NCBI GenBank assembly: GCA_963971225.1
Contig: OZ020269.1
Span: forward strand, 1,302,001 to 1,366,000
DNA length: 64,000 bases
Reading direction: 5' to 3'
From: Melieria omissa
Taxonomy: Eukaryota; Arthropoda; Insecta; Diptera; Ulidiidae
How positions within the stretch are numbered: position 1 is the first letter of the stretch; each line of letters begins with the position of its first letter. Below the pieces are notes generated by a model, which was not told the DNA's origin, searched no databases, and worked only from the letters and a program-made list of their open reading frames with translations. This document shows positions 9,666-19,825 of the stretch, one piece after another. Position numbers and translations under genes: made by a program.

Positions 9666-11802
9666 TAAACAAATGTTTTTAAGGAACCAAATAGGTTTGC
9701 GCTCTAAAAGAGACGACTTTGTCTCTTCTGCCGCAGAATTATTTGACATCGCTGCTTGTAAATGCATTTCTTTTTCTTCATGCAATTGTCCAAAGGAAAG
9801 GAAAGTTCCTATCATTGAACAACCATTTCTCTTGGACCAGAGAACCAGAAGAATTGGTCGCATTGGAAGTGTTGATCCACCTGAAACAAAAAAGATTGCA
9901 AAGAGAAATGAACGTAAAGAAAAGCTTTCAAAACGTCATTCAACATCAACACTTACCAGAAAAGTATCAGCTAAAACACGTGACCATTCAGATCAACCAG
10001 ACACTCACACAAACGACAACAATGTCGGTGCGTCGCACATACATTCATCCAAAAACGATGCTGATGCTGAATTTTCTCTTCCATCCTCTAAAATCAATCA
10101 AAACACACTATTATTAGAACACACTGCTTAAGCTGCCCAAAGATTCGGATTAAGTGACAGAGCAGCAGCCTTGATGGTTTCATCTGCCTTTCTGGATGCC
10201 AAAAAAGCAGCTTTGATAACAGAGGATCAGGCTAGCTTTGTCACTGACAAATGCAGTCGAGCAAAAAAAAGTGTTGGAATTAAATTCCAAAACACCGAAA
10301 GTATTGACTCTGTATATGGGCTGGTGAAGGTGAAAAGTACTACCGCGACACTGTCAAAGAGGAACATATTTCTCTTGTAGCGGAACCTGGGTTTCATTAC
10401 TTTGGCCACGTCACCTCTCCTTCCGGGTCAGCCGAGGATGAGATGCAAGCTATATGGCAACATTTACAAGACAATTCAGTAGATGTGGAACATCTAGAAG
10501 TTGTCGGTGCTGATGGCACCAACACGAACACAGGTTGGAAAGGTGGAATCATTCGGAAACTAGAAGAAAAAATAGGTAGACCATTACAGTGGGTTGTTTG
10601 TCTTCTACATTTCAACGAACTTCCATTTCGTGCTCTTTTCGAACACATAGATGGTGTCTCAAAGAGTCCAAATACATTCTCTGGCGACATAGGTAAACTG
10701 CTCCCTGATTGTGAGAAGTTGCCTGTCGTCAAATTTGAAAGTTTTCCATCATGCCAATTACCTTCTGAGGTTATTAATCCGACCCAACTTAGCACAGACC
10801 AAGCTTACCTCTACAAAATATCAGAAGCTGTTATTTCCGGTCAATGCTCTTCAGACTTACAATTAGCGTCGATGCATCCAGATAACATGTGCAAATCTCG
10901 CTGGCTCACCTGTGCAAACAGAATTCTGAGATTATACATTTCTACAGACAAACCAACAAAGGAAATAAAGATTTTGGTCAAGTACATACTTACAGTTTAC
11001 TCACCTTTGTGGTTCTCAATAAGATTCCACAGTTCAATCAAAGATGGCTCGCGCCATCTCTTTGCTGCAATCCAAAGGTCGAAATACTTACCTGCCAAAC
11101 TGCGCAAGGTTGTCGATTCATCCATTCAACAGAATGCTTTCTTTGCTCTTCCAGAAAACATTCTCCTTAGTATGATGACTGACGAACGGGTAGAAGTCAG
11201 AAAGTTGGCCCTTGACCGTCTTCTAGCAGCCAGAGAAGCAGAGACTGACACTGTAAATGGATGGGTTAGATGTAATAAAGTGCCAAAGCTTAATTTCAAA
11301 GCTAATAATTATTACGATATGATTAACTGGAAGACTATTACTATTACCTTGACTGTTCCACCAGTTCTTCGTTCAGTTTCTAACGAAGAGCTCATAAAAG
11401 GGTTCTCGGGAGACACTGCAGAGATATGGAAATTTAGTGAATTCCCCTCTCACACCGTGGCAGTCGAGAGAACCGTCAAACTGGTGACAGAGGCATCTTC
11501 TAAAGTTATTGGCCCCAAGTCTCGTGATCGTTTTATACGCTCTATACTGAAATCTAGGCAACAACTGCCAAAGTTTAGTACAAAATCTGATTTTATCAAT
11601 AAATTTGATACAGATTCAGACTAAAACAAGCCTGACTGGTGGGTTGGTTGGTTGGGTTGGGCTTGGGAGGAACCCGAAGTGCAGCCACCTCCACGTGGTG
11701 GGTTCTGGGTAACCAACACAGGTTAGCTGAGAGCTGCAACAATTTTCACCTTGCGCTGCGGCGAGCCGCCTTTTCGCTCGTATCTCGGGAACGGTTCGTC
11801 CT

Positions 11803-12071
11803 ACAGCCATGATCATAATACCATTCCATTCCATTTTATACATTTTGCCATGAGAGGCGTATTTCAGGCGCTAGGTAGGCAATTTCACGATTTTAGGCAA
11901 ATTTCCGAAATTTCAAGGCCGGAGTTGGGGTTGAAGATGCAGTCCGATCTCAAAACAAAAAATTGCATTGGAATCAGGAAGTACTAAGGCAACTTTTCCG
12001 CACTATTAGAAATCTCGAATCGAAACAAATCCGGAATCGACGCGCCCGAGTATATACTCTGTCGATACGCC
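11803..12071. other. Unassigned, possibly the worn end of a Harbinger-like repeat
   Basis: No gene. GAGGCGTATTTCAGGCG near 11850 weakly resembles the subterminal sequence of the repeat at 57786-59534, so the left end of that repeat may lie here, heavily diverged. Confidence 0.3.
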
Positions 12072-12937
12072 CGAAAAGCGTCAAAAGTTGAACTATTTTC
12101 AACTTTCTCACGCGTTTCGCGCTTAACGACGCCAAACAGCTGACAGAGCTCCTAAAGATGTCATAAATTATGTGGCGATGGTAATGCCGATAACAAACTT
12201 GTGGTATCGCAAAAGTCGAATGCATTTATTTTACACGAAAGCTATTAAATACATTTAAGAAACATTTGAAACCCAATATTTTAACATAAAATGTGAATGT
12301 GAAATTCCTAAAAATTAGCATAATTCTTTGACAGACGAATCTTAGTCTTCGCTGTATTGGAAATTCGATAGCTTATTCGGTGTATATCGAATTTTGCTCA
12401 TTCCTGGGATAAATTGCTACAAATTGAATTCAACTGAATCTTTTTTTTTATTTTTTACAATGCTCGATATGCATTTAGTGTGTTTAAAATGAAATCAGTA
12501 AATTCTATAAAGTCTATAACGTCGTTGTAAAATCGAGCGCGGCGGAGCGGTTGAAATTAATACACGGGGTGTTCGGGTCGATTTTGGGTGTTTATGTATC
12601 GACTTCTAAATGACGAATGATACAATGAATTACAATAAACATTAAACGACACAAACGGCCGAAGCCGTGGAGCAGAAAATAGGGGGAAACATGAGTACAA
12701 AGGGACAAGGAAAGGAAGGGATTAGAGGTGGGATCGACAGATCACTTGAGACAGCACTCATTTAGCCAGTCGTATAGCAATTTCATTTCGTTCTTTTTTA
12801 CAATTCACAACGAAATCAATCAGCAGTTTCACAATTAAAAATTAGCATCAACTGACGTAAGAAGAAGAAGCTGACGCGTGAAATGCCATAACGCGACAAA
12901 CCCTGAACGCCTGAAAAGCGCTTCATTGAGTTTGACC
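12072..12937 (-). mobile_element. Harbinger-like repeat, second copy (diverged)
   Basis: Segments 12072-12137, 12460-12525 and 12774-12937 match, in reverse, parts of the element at 57786-59534, including TGACGTAAGAAGAAGAAG and the terminal GAGTTTGACC before TTA (12938-12940). It carries a solo LTR (12526-12768) and a longer internal region at 12138-12460 absent from the other copy. No coding region seen. Confidence 0.65.
12526..12768. repeat. Solo LTR, TG...CA with 5-bp TSD GTCGT
   Basis: A 243-bp insert beginning TGTAAAATCGAGC and ending TTTAGCCA, flanked by GTCGT at 12521-12525 and 12769-12773. The related repeat near 57990-58000 has a single GTCGT at the homologous position (inverted), which confirms the empty site. 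TG/CA ends, the 5-bp TSD and lack of coding sequence fit a solo LTR left by LTR-LTR recombination. Family unknown. Confidence 0.8.
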
Positions 12938-12940
12938 TTA

Positions 12941-13600
12941 AGTCCATTAGAGGAGCAGGTCGCCCAGTTGCTCTCCATAGGTAAGGCTGTTAATGGTATG
13001 AGTGTCACTGTAGAGTTCGGTATAGGGCTGCAAGGTGGCAGCGTTAAAAAAGACATGCCAATGCGTACTGATGAGGTCGAAAATGACGCCACTGCAGTCA
13101 CTAACGCAAGTACTGTCAACACATCGCAGACTACCCAGCATAGAAACTTAAGGCAAAACACCGGTGGCAGAGAAAATCTTCTCCAATACCAAATAGAGAA
13201 TCAAACAAGATTTCATGAAAATCGGATTCGAACTTTTTCACACGTTTTGTCACTGAGGCCCATAACGTTGGAATGGTCCCTAACGATTCTGTGCTCAATG
13301 CTTTCATCTTGGTTATTATTTTCTAATCATAAAGCCAACGAATCCATTTCGCCAAGCTCTTTTCTGTATTTCAATTTTAAATTTTTTGTTTACCTTTTCT
13401 GAGCAGTGATGCCTACTGAAACAAAAGTACAAATGAAAAACTGTTTGCAACGAAGTTATAAATTCGAAAGAGTTAGAGAGTACGATTTTGCTTTCGAATC
13501 GCATTCGACTTTCGAATAGTATCACTTTTCGAATCGAATTACAGAGTAGCCCCCCAGATAAAAACCTTTCGAAGTCCTTTATAATAAAATCAAACATAAC
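12941..13600 (+). other. Open stretch without recognised domain, then AT-rich sequence
   Basis: From about 12945 to 13402 the plus strand is open (LEEQVAQLLSIGKAVNG and onward), but I recognise no family and the upstream part of the frame overlaps the Harbinger-like repeat. It could be a fragment of a retroelement gag. No start codon context or splice sites are evident. Confidence 0.25.
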
Positions 13601-13862
13601 GATTTACTTAACAAATTTAAACATGCAAAAACAACGACACTAACTAGCAGAAATAGAAATAGAGAAACACGGACGTTTAATGAAAATGAAATAATATTTG
13701 AAAAAGATAACCAATATCAAAATAAGCTAAAGCCTAGATATAAAAAACAAAGCAAAGCAGATTTAGGAAATAAGATAATGATTCAAAATAGAAACAGAAT
13801 AATATATAAAGATAACATCTATTCTTTTAGGTTCACAATGTTGCACCTCGTCAAAAATTGTA
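13600..13862 (+). pseudogene. Errantivirus-like pol (integrase C-terminus) relic
   Basis: Plus-strand codons rich in Asn, Lys and Arg end in a pattern (a stretch of charged residues, then an I-Y-K-D-N-I block near 13815-13832) typical of the integrase C-terminus of gypsy/17.6-type errantiviruses of insects. A pyrimidine tract and AG (CTATTCTTTTAG, 13819-13830) immediately follow, as expected for the env splice acceptor of such elements. Only this short, degraded piece remains. Confidence 0.45.
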
Positions 13863-14305
13863 CGGCGGTTGCGGTGGCTGCCTAGGTTAGGTTAGGTTGC
13901 GGTGGCTGCCTCTGTATGAGACACACTTAGGCCTCTTAACGGGCCCGTTGTGATACCACAGATTCCACCCGTTTGAAATGCGTATGCAACACTGTTCTTT
14001 TTCCAACATGTGATACAACACACATTTCAAACGGATGGGGAAAGCGAGGGGAGGTGACCTACAGTTTAACGCCGAATCCGAACGGCGATTGACAGTTTTT
14101 TTGTTCACCATTGCTTTGCCATTGCCTGCCAAGAGCGCACTTCTGCGATTCTTGTAATTCTGATTCCATTTATGTGGATAGCGATAGAAGTAGATGAGTG
14201 TTTTTTCCAGCCAAAGCCAGGAATCGAACCCGGGGCGCTCGGTATGAGAAGCCAGTGCGCTACTCGCTGAGCCTTCGAGGCCGACTTTTGAAAAATTAAG
14301 TAAGA
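13863..14305 (-). mobile_element. tRNA-derived SINE (SINE2)
   Basis: On the minus strand the head (about 14284-14210) has GGCTCAGCGAGTAGCGC (A box) and GGGTTCGATTCC (B box); its T-arm pairs CCGGG with CCTGG. The central region shares GACCTACAGTTT and TTTGCCATT blocks with SINE1. The tail contains CCTAA repeats. Flanking CAAAAATTGTA (13852-13862) and CCAAAATTGTA (14306-14316) look like a slightly diverged TSD. Confidence 0.75.
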
Positions 14306-14506
14306 CCAAAATTGTAATTGTCACTCATGATGAAAATATTGTAGTTTTAGTTAAAATTCCTTGTTTTACTAAAGAAATCTATCGATCAATCCATATTCAA
14401 CCTATCCCTAATGTTAACCAAGTAGAAACTTATATTCAAGAAAACGAAATTTTATACCTAAATGATGTTACATATAAGAAAACTACCTTTAAAACAGAAT
14501 AAGAAG
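14306..14506 (+). pseudogene. env: Errantivirus-like env fragment
   Basis: An open stretch ending in TAA at about 14504-14506. Its pattern of alternating hydrophobic and charged residues with a conserved proline-centred block resembles the ectodomain of insect errantivirus envelope proteins, and its position just after the integrase relic supports this. It is short, lacks signal peptide, fusion and membrane segments, and was split from upstream sequence by SINE2. It is a dead remnant. Confidence 0.4.
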
Positions 14507-14526
14507 AATGCACTGCACATATATAA

Positions 14527-15440
14527 GAAACTAGCTGGGCCCTACGGCTTTGCACGTAAGCTCTCCTGTTTCCCCATATACGAATTCTTATCCATTGTTG
14601 AGCCCACCACATTTTGATTAAAAAAAACATGTGTCTAACTATCTTTGATTTCGGGTGTTTTCAAAATTTTGAAGTCAGAAGGCCCATTCGATTATGTGTT
14701 TGCGTATTTACTCCAAGCAAATGCTTAACCCTTGGTTTACCAGATTTCGATTCTTCGAGTTTCGGTTTTCAAAAAAATTAAAAGCACCTTGTTATTATTT
14801 CCCGATTGGAGTGCTTTTGATAAGTTTGAAGTCAGAACGCCCAATAAATCTTGTTTCTCCATACAAATTGTTAACCCATTGATGACCCCGTTAGATTTTG
14901 ACTTTAAAAAAAGTTATACATTATTTCTCGCTAAGAGTACTTTCACTTAGTTTGATGTCAATGTGCCCATTAATTCATATTTTTCACAGTTACTCCATAC
15001 CAACTTTTAACCCGTCGCTGACCCCGTCCGATTTTAATATTCGGTAAAATGAAAAGCACGTATCGAGTTATTTAACATTTAAAGTACTTTCACCAAGTTT
15101 GAAGTTAACACACTCAAAAAAAGTTGTTTCTCCATACATACTTTTAACCCATTGTTGATTCAGTTAGATTTCGATTTTGAAAATAATGAAAAACACGTGT
15201 CTAATTTTATTTATTTCAATTATTTTTACAATTGTTGAAGTCAATCGGTTCGTTTCGGAGTTTTTCCGTAAATAAACCTTAACCCATTGTTGGGCCAGTT
15301 AAATTTTGATTTTCGAAAAATTACAAAATACGTGTCGAATTATTGTTGATTTAGTATTTTCAGGAAGTTCGAAATCAATGTGTCTCTTAAACCAATTTCC
15401 TTCATACAACACCTTAAAACATGTGTTTCCCCTTTAAACC
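14527..15440 (-). repeat. Degenerate tandem array, units about 150 bp
   Basis: About six diverged units each contain a version of TTAACCCATTGTTGA...GTTAGATTTTGATTT followed by AAGTTTGAAGTCAATGTG and TTTCTCCATACAAA. No coding capacity. The block begins CTAGCTGGGCCCTACGG and ends near GTTTAGGCTGGGCGATAATAAATCAGTCAATC, sequences that in other insects flank Helitron-like repeats. That assignment is tentative. Confidence 0.5.
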
Positions 15441-15599
15441 CCGGATTTCAAAAAATCTCGTTTTAGCGGAAGTTTATTTTTCAAGATGTACCTACGGTCC
15501 AAAATTCATGTTTGTCGCTTCAGCGGTTTAGGCTGGGCGATAATAAATCAGTCAATCAATCAACCAGTCATTCAGTCAGGATAAACAATCTATGTATAA

Positions 15600-16560
15600 A
15601 AAAATGGAGACGGTACCACGCCCCCTTGTCCAATGCGCACAACTTTCTTCTAGTCGAGTTGTGCTACTAAGTGGACAGTTTATACTAACTTTCATTGCTG
15701 AAATGTTGGGTCATAAAAAAAGCCACACCCCTTGTCAAACGCCCTTCAAAGCTCATTAGTAGAATGACACATCTATGAGACGACGGTACACCAACTTTCA
15801 ATGCTGTGTAGCTAACGATTCTGAGGAGATTCCTTATTAGAGAGTTGAGTTGTAAGGGCGGTGCCACGCCTCTTGTCCAGAATCTATCTTATTCCCCCGC
15901 CGAAGGACACGACTAAATCATAACTTGATGCCGAGTATCATTGATGTGAACGCTATAGTTCAAAATTTACACCGCAATTTAAAAAGTGACACGCCCCTTG
16001 TCCAACGCCCACTAAATTTTACCGGTGGAACGACACGTCTACGCCATGACACTGTTCCACATTTAAATACTGAACGACTTATAATTCCGAAGATATTCCA
16101 TAGCAAAGAATTTAGTTGTTTGGGCGGTGCCACACCCCTTGTCCAAAATCCACATTATTACCCCTGCCGAAGGACACGACCAAATCCTTAGTTTGTACTG
16201 AGTGTCGTTGATTTGAATGATATAGTTCAAAAGTTACACCTGGATTTAAAAAGTGCCACGTCCCTTGTCCAACGCCCACTAAATTTTACCGGTGGAATGA
16301 TACGCTTACGCCATGACACTGTACCAAATTTCAATGCTGAGCGACTTATAATTTCGGAGCTATTCCATATTAAAGAACTGAGTTGTATGGGCGGTGCCAC
16401 GCCCCCTTATCAAACGCCCATTAAATTTTACCGGTGGAATGACACGTTTACGCCATGACACTGTACTAAATTTCAATGCTCTCCGACTTATCATTCCGAA
16501 GATATACCATATTAAAAATTTAGGTTGTATGGGAGGTGCCACGCCCACCTGCCGTACAAA
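15600..16560 (-). repeat. Tandem array with GGTGCCACGCCCC units
   Basis: At least five units of about 140-240 bp carry GG(T)GCCACGCCCCTTGTCC and ACTAAATTTTACCGGTGG. The same motif occurs in the opposite orientation (GGGGGCGTGGCACC) at 52200-52505, so both belong to one repeat family. No protein is encoded. Likely the internal array of a non-autonomous, possibly Helitron-like, element. Confidence 0.55.
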
Positions 16561-16685
16561 CATGTAATATCGCTATTAACCACCGCATTGACATCTTCTA
16601 TAACACACAAAAAAAATGTTCCCGAAAGAATGAGCCGTTTTCGCAAACACTGGCACGTTACAGAAGGTTAAGTTTTTTTTTATAT

Positions 16686-17112
16686 TGTAACGATAAGACA
16701 GTCTGTCGCTGTGCAAAGCAACCCTGTCGCTACGCGCCGTGCTATAATTCAATCTGGGAACGAGGGCCGCGATAATAAGGGAAACTTTCAGTCCAACCTG
16801 GCAATGATGGAAACTTTTAGTCCAACCTGGCAATGATGGCTACTTTTAGTCCAACCTGGCAATGATGGTCGCGATCATCATGGAAACCTTTAGTCCACTC
16901 TGGAATGTGCGAGAACGATCTGCGCGATGGCCGGACAGGTATAAAAGGCAGCCGGGTGCGGCGCAGCCAGTCAGTCTGATTTTGACTACTGAAGGTGCCA
17001 CACGGAGTAATTAAGCAAATAATTAAGTGTAAAGACAGTACAGTGTGAAATTGGTGAAATAAAGTGTTTGTTGGTTTTCATTGACTGCGTTTGGATAATT
17101 AAAGTTGTTTCA
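16686..17112 (+). repeat. 5' LTR of gypsy copy 2
   Basis: Begins TGTAACGATAAGACAG and ends GTTGTTTCA just before the primer site. It contains three direct repeats of CTTT(C/T)AGTCCAACCTGGCAATGATGG (about 16785-16870, probable enhancer-like repeats), a TATA box (GGTATAAAAGGCAGC near 16938) and AATAAAG near 17060. Confidence 0.75.
16938..16945 (+). promoter_or_regulatory. TATA box of the gypsy LTR
   Basis: TATAAAAG within the 5' LTR, about 30 bp upstream of the likely RNA start (CAGTCAGTCTG). A similar TATAAAAG sits in the copy 1 LTR near 3779. Confidence 0.65.
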
Positions 17113-17127
17113 TCAGAAGTGGGATTG
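17113..17127 (+). promoter_or_regulatory. Primer binding site, tRNA-Leu type
   Basis: TCAGAAGTGGGATT directly after the LTR is complementary to the 3' acceptor region of tRNA-Leu, offset by a few bases from its end. It is where minus-strand DNA synthesis would begin. Confidence 0.6.
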
Positions 17128-17179
17128 TGGAAAATTGAAAGTAAACAAATAAATAAATAAAATTATAAAAAGCACGGAC

Positions 17180-18639
17180 ATGGTTAAACTCGAGCTGCTG
17201 AAGGTAGACCAGCTGAAGAAGGAGCTGGCTGCCTGGAATTTACCGACTGCTGGCGGAAAGGTGGAGTTGCAGTTGCGCTTGCGAGAAACATGTGAGGCCC
17301 GAGGCGTCGATTGGACTGTGCACGAGTTCGGAGCGCAAGAACTAGAGGCGTCGGCCAAGGTGGAGGAATCGCCTGCTGCTGCTGCGTCGCCGCACAGTAC
17401 GGCTGCAGCGGCAGCGCCACTGCAAGCATTGGACATGAGCCAGCTAATGGTAAACTTAAAGGCATGGTCGAGACTTCCAACCGGAAAATGGCAGCCAAAA
17501 TGGAAAATGAAAATCGCGAAATGGCGGCACAAATGTCAGCGAAGCTGGAAACTACGAATCTCGAAATTTCGGCAAAAGTCGAGACTGCAAATCGAGAAAT
17601 GGCGGAAAATTCTGCGCGCATAGAGCAGAAGGTGGAGGAAATTTACAATAGGCTGAACGTGAAAGTTGAGCATCTCGAGACGCGAATAGACAATTGGGAC
17701 AAACGAGTTGACGAAATGGGTGAATCCATGAACAGACGAGTTGACAACCTGGATGAGTCCTTGAATAAGCGAGTTGACAGTCTGGAAGATTCGATGCACA
17801 GAAAGATAGACGAACGGCTTCGAGAGGTACAGCCACGAGAATGTTTGCCACCGGTTCAAGACGGTTTTGCTGCCAGAACAGAAGTGCCTACTTATGATGG
17901 TGCTGCGCCGTTTGATACATTTAAATTGCAATTCGACTTGGCTGCTTTGGAAAATCAGTGGACAGATATCAGGAAAGATCGGAGGTTGGCACTGGCGCTG
18001 AAAGGTCCTGCGGCTGAGGTAATCAAATCAGTTCCAGAATGTTTAAGAAGTGATTACGGTGCCATCATGAGAGCGTTGGCAGCGAAGTATAGCAACGAGC
18101 ACAACCATGCGCTATACTACTGTGAGCTGAAGAACCGCAAGCAAAGAGCCAACGAGGCGCTGCAGACATATGCAGCAGACATTGAGCGGCTCGTACAGTT
18201 GTGCTACCCAAAATTTGGTGCTGATGATCTCGAGAGGATGAAGATTGAGTCGTTTATTGAAGGTCTTCATGATCCAGAAACACGTCGCAGTGCGTTGATG
18301 ATGGGCAAGCCAACATTTAAGGAAACGGTGACCAGCGCGATGACATATGAAGCGGCATGGATTGGGAGCACTCGGTATGCACCTGCAACGATACGCCAGA
18401 TTCAGGCGGACAACGACATTCCGATCCAGGCCATAAGCTCTGAGAGACCGGAAAGGCCACGGGTGGTCTCCTCTAAAGTTGTTTGCAGGGTATGTGGCAA
18501 GCAGGGCCACATATCACGAGACTGCCGCCAACGAAAGAGGCGTTCCCGTTCTCGATCGCAATCGCCTGAAGCGAGGAATACTGACAATCGAGGCCCAGCC
18601 AACAAGCGCAGGGCTGAGGACGGCGAGTCGTTAAACTAA
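17180..18639 (+). pseudogene. gag: gypsy gag: SAP-like N-terminus, coiled coil, CCHC knuckle; one frameshift
   Basis: The ATG at 17180 opens a frame to about 17455; the reading then shifts and continues to TAA at 18637-18639. The first 35 residues, VDQLKKELAAWNLPTAGGK, fit a SAP helix-turn-helix pattern, unusual for gag and potentially DNA- or chromatin-binding. An alanine-rich linker follows, then a long heptad-patterned coiled coil (about 17470-17830) with repeated RVDNLDESLNKRVDSL-like units. After it come a capsid-like region and one zinc knuckle, CRVCGKQGHISRDC (about 18484-18525), followed by an Arg/Ser-rich tail. Gag would assemble particles and bind element RNA. The frameshift makes this copy defective. 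Confidence 0.75.
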
Positions 18640-18654
18640 AACGGGTCAGCCCAA

Positions 18655-18955
18655 AGGGGCGTTAGCTGATCCCCACAATCTGCTGCCCCACCGTCCTTGT
18701 CTCACAGCTGAAAGGACAGCCCAGCAGCTTGACAATTGAAGGAAGGATGGATGGAAAGTTGTTCGTGTTGACACTGGATACTGGAGTGTCATATTCAATC
18801 ATAAAAAGGAAGCTGCTGAAGGGCTGGGAACCGCTGCAGGGCATACAGCTGCGGACTGCGACTGGCGAGCGCGCGCCGGTAAGAGGGAAAGTTACAAAAA
18901 AAGATTGCTATCGGCACCAGCAGCCTGGAACATGAGTTCATCGTCGCAGATATAA
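18655..18955 (+). pseudogene. pol: gypsy protease (retropepsin)
   Basis: LDTGVSYSIIKRKLL (about 18774-18818) carries the D-T-G active site of a retroviral-type aspartic protease. It is in a different frame from gag and from the following pol frame; an A-rich run near 18893-18903 is the probable frameshift. The hallmark IIGVDFM that ends the domain is read at about 18967-18987 in the next frame. It would cut the Gag-Pol polyprotein. Confidence 0.7.
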
Positions 18956-19820
18956 TGGACGACGTGATTATTGGCGTGGATTTCATGATTAGGCACGGTT
19001 TTACGCTGGACCTGAAGGAAAATGTGCTGAGATATGCCAACGTTGAATTCCCGCTGCACACCGGCTATGAGCGAAGCGTGGCGGTAAGGAAGGATGTATC
19101 GTGTCAACACAGAAGGATACCAGCGAGTTCTGAGGCGATTGTGTGGACAAAGGTGGACGAGGACGATGGGATGAGTCGGCTGTGGGTTGTAGAAGCACCG
19201 AAACAAGGACACGACAACATCATCATCGGACGTACATTAGTGGAACCTAAGAATGGCAGAATACCAGTTAGAATACTGAACCCCCTGAATGCACCCAGAT
19301 ATGTCGGTAAAGACGAGGTAATTGGCGAGTGTAAGGAAGCTGAAGCCGTGGTCAATTGCGAGAGTAGCCCACCTGGAGGTAATAGGAAGAACGGTTTCAA
19401 CATGGACGTCATACCGCAAGAGAACCAGTGGAGCAGCGAGTTGACGGCCAAGCAGAAACAGAAGGCGAGGTCTCTCCTGCAGCGCTATGGGTTAATATTT
19501 GCGGCAGAAGCAGGCGGAAGAACAGCCATAGTGAAGCACAACATCGACACCGGAAGTGCAAAACCGATTCGCCAACCGCCCAGACGAGTTCCGCTGGCCA
19601 AGAGGGAAGAGGTCACAAATTTGATCGAAAACATGCGGAAAGAAAAGGCCATAGAGCCTTCTTCGGGCCCCTGGTGCACGCCGGTCGTGCTAGTCAAGAA
19701 AAAGGATGGCAGTACCCGATTTTGTGTGGATTATCGGAAGCTCAATGATGTGACCAAGAAGGACAGTTATCCACTACCGCGGATCGATGACACCCTTGAC
19801 ACGCTGTCAGGCACGGAGTG
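18955..19820 (+). pseudogene. pol: gypsy pol: protease tail and RT N-terminus, truncated
   Basis: Open frame from 18955. It holds the protease end (IIGVDFM), a linker, the region before RT ([11 protein letters not shown]...HNIDTG), and the RT fingers with [28 protein letters not shown] and [12 protein letters not shown]. Homology ends at about 19818, before the palm aspartates, where a Helitron sequence begins. It lacks catalytic RT residues, RNase H and integrase. Confidence 0.8.
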
Positions 19821-19825
19821 CCAAC

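Larger units (their letters stand above)
7909..11624 (+). pseudogene. Transposase-like gene of an uncharacterised family, broken
   Basis: The ATG at 7909 opens a frame that runs to the piggyBac insertion at 8204 and resumes in the same frame at 9670. Stops lie at 8086-8088 and 10129-10131, and there is a frameshift at about 10318. The last 393 codons (10443-11624) are uninterrupted. Recognisable blocks are SDRAAALM, FHYFGHVTSPSGSAEDE, VVGADGTNTNTGWKGG, RPLQWVVCLLHFNELP, STDQAYLYK, SRWLTCANRILRLY and PENILLSMMTDERVEVRKLALDR. I recall this pattern from unannotated proteins of many arthropods and cnidarians, but know no experimentally studied member. The C-terminal VAVERTVKLVTEAS is faintly hAT-like. 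The location between matching TIRs makes it the element's transposase. Catalytic residues are not assigned. Confidence 0.65.
7522..11802 (+). mobile_element. Unclassified DNA transposon with about 63-bp TIRs
   Basis: The left end (7522-7584) and right end (11740-11802) are inverted copies of each other with about three mismatches; they begin AGGACGAACCGTTCCCGA. Between them lie a GC-rich leader (about 7585-7800), a transposase-like gene (7909-11624) and a piggyBac insertion (8205-9665). Without the insertion the element is about 2.8 kb. The left flank matches copy A of the hAT-like repeat, but the right flank does not continue it, so no TSD can be read. The superfamily is not assigned. Confidence 0.8.
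16686..19818 (+). mobile_element. Ty3/gypsy LTR retrotransposon, 5' half (copy 2)
   Basis: Order: 5' LTR (16686-17112), tRNA-Leu-type primer site, gag, protease, and the start of reverse transcriptase, ending abruptly at 19818 after the [12 protein letters not shown] block. It joins a Helitron fragment there. It is of the same family as copy 1 (673-3888), which supplies the remaining pol region. Confidence 0.85.

Noticed and set aside
14210..14284. tRNA gene on the minus strand
   Set aside because: Same reasoning: tRNA-like head of SINE2, followed by a SINE body.
17113..17621. Minus-strand proteins opposite gag
   Set aside because: Shadow frames of the gag gene; the plus strand carries recognisable SAP, coiled coil and zinc knuckle motifs.
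673..19818. Gypsy copies 1 and 2 as the two halves of one split element
   Set aside because: They overlap in the RT region and have diverged LTRs, so they are two insertions of related elements.
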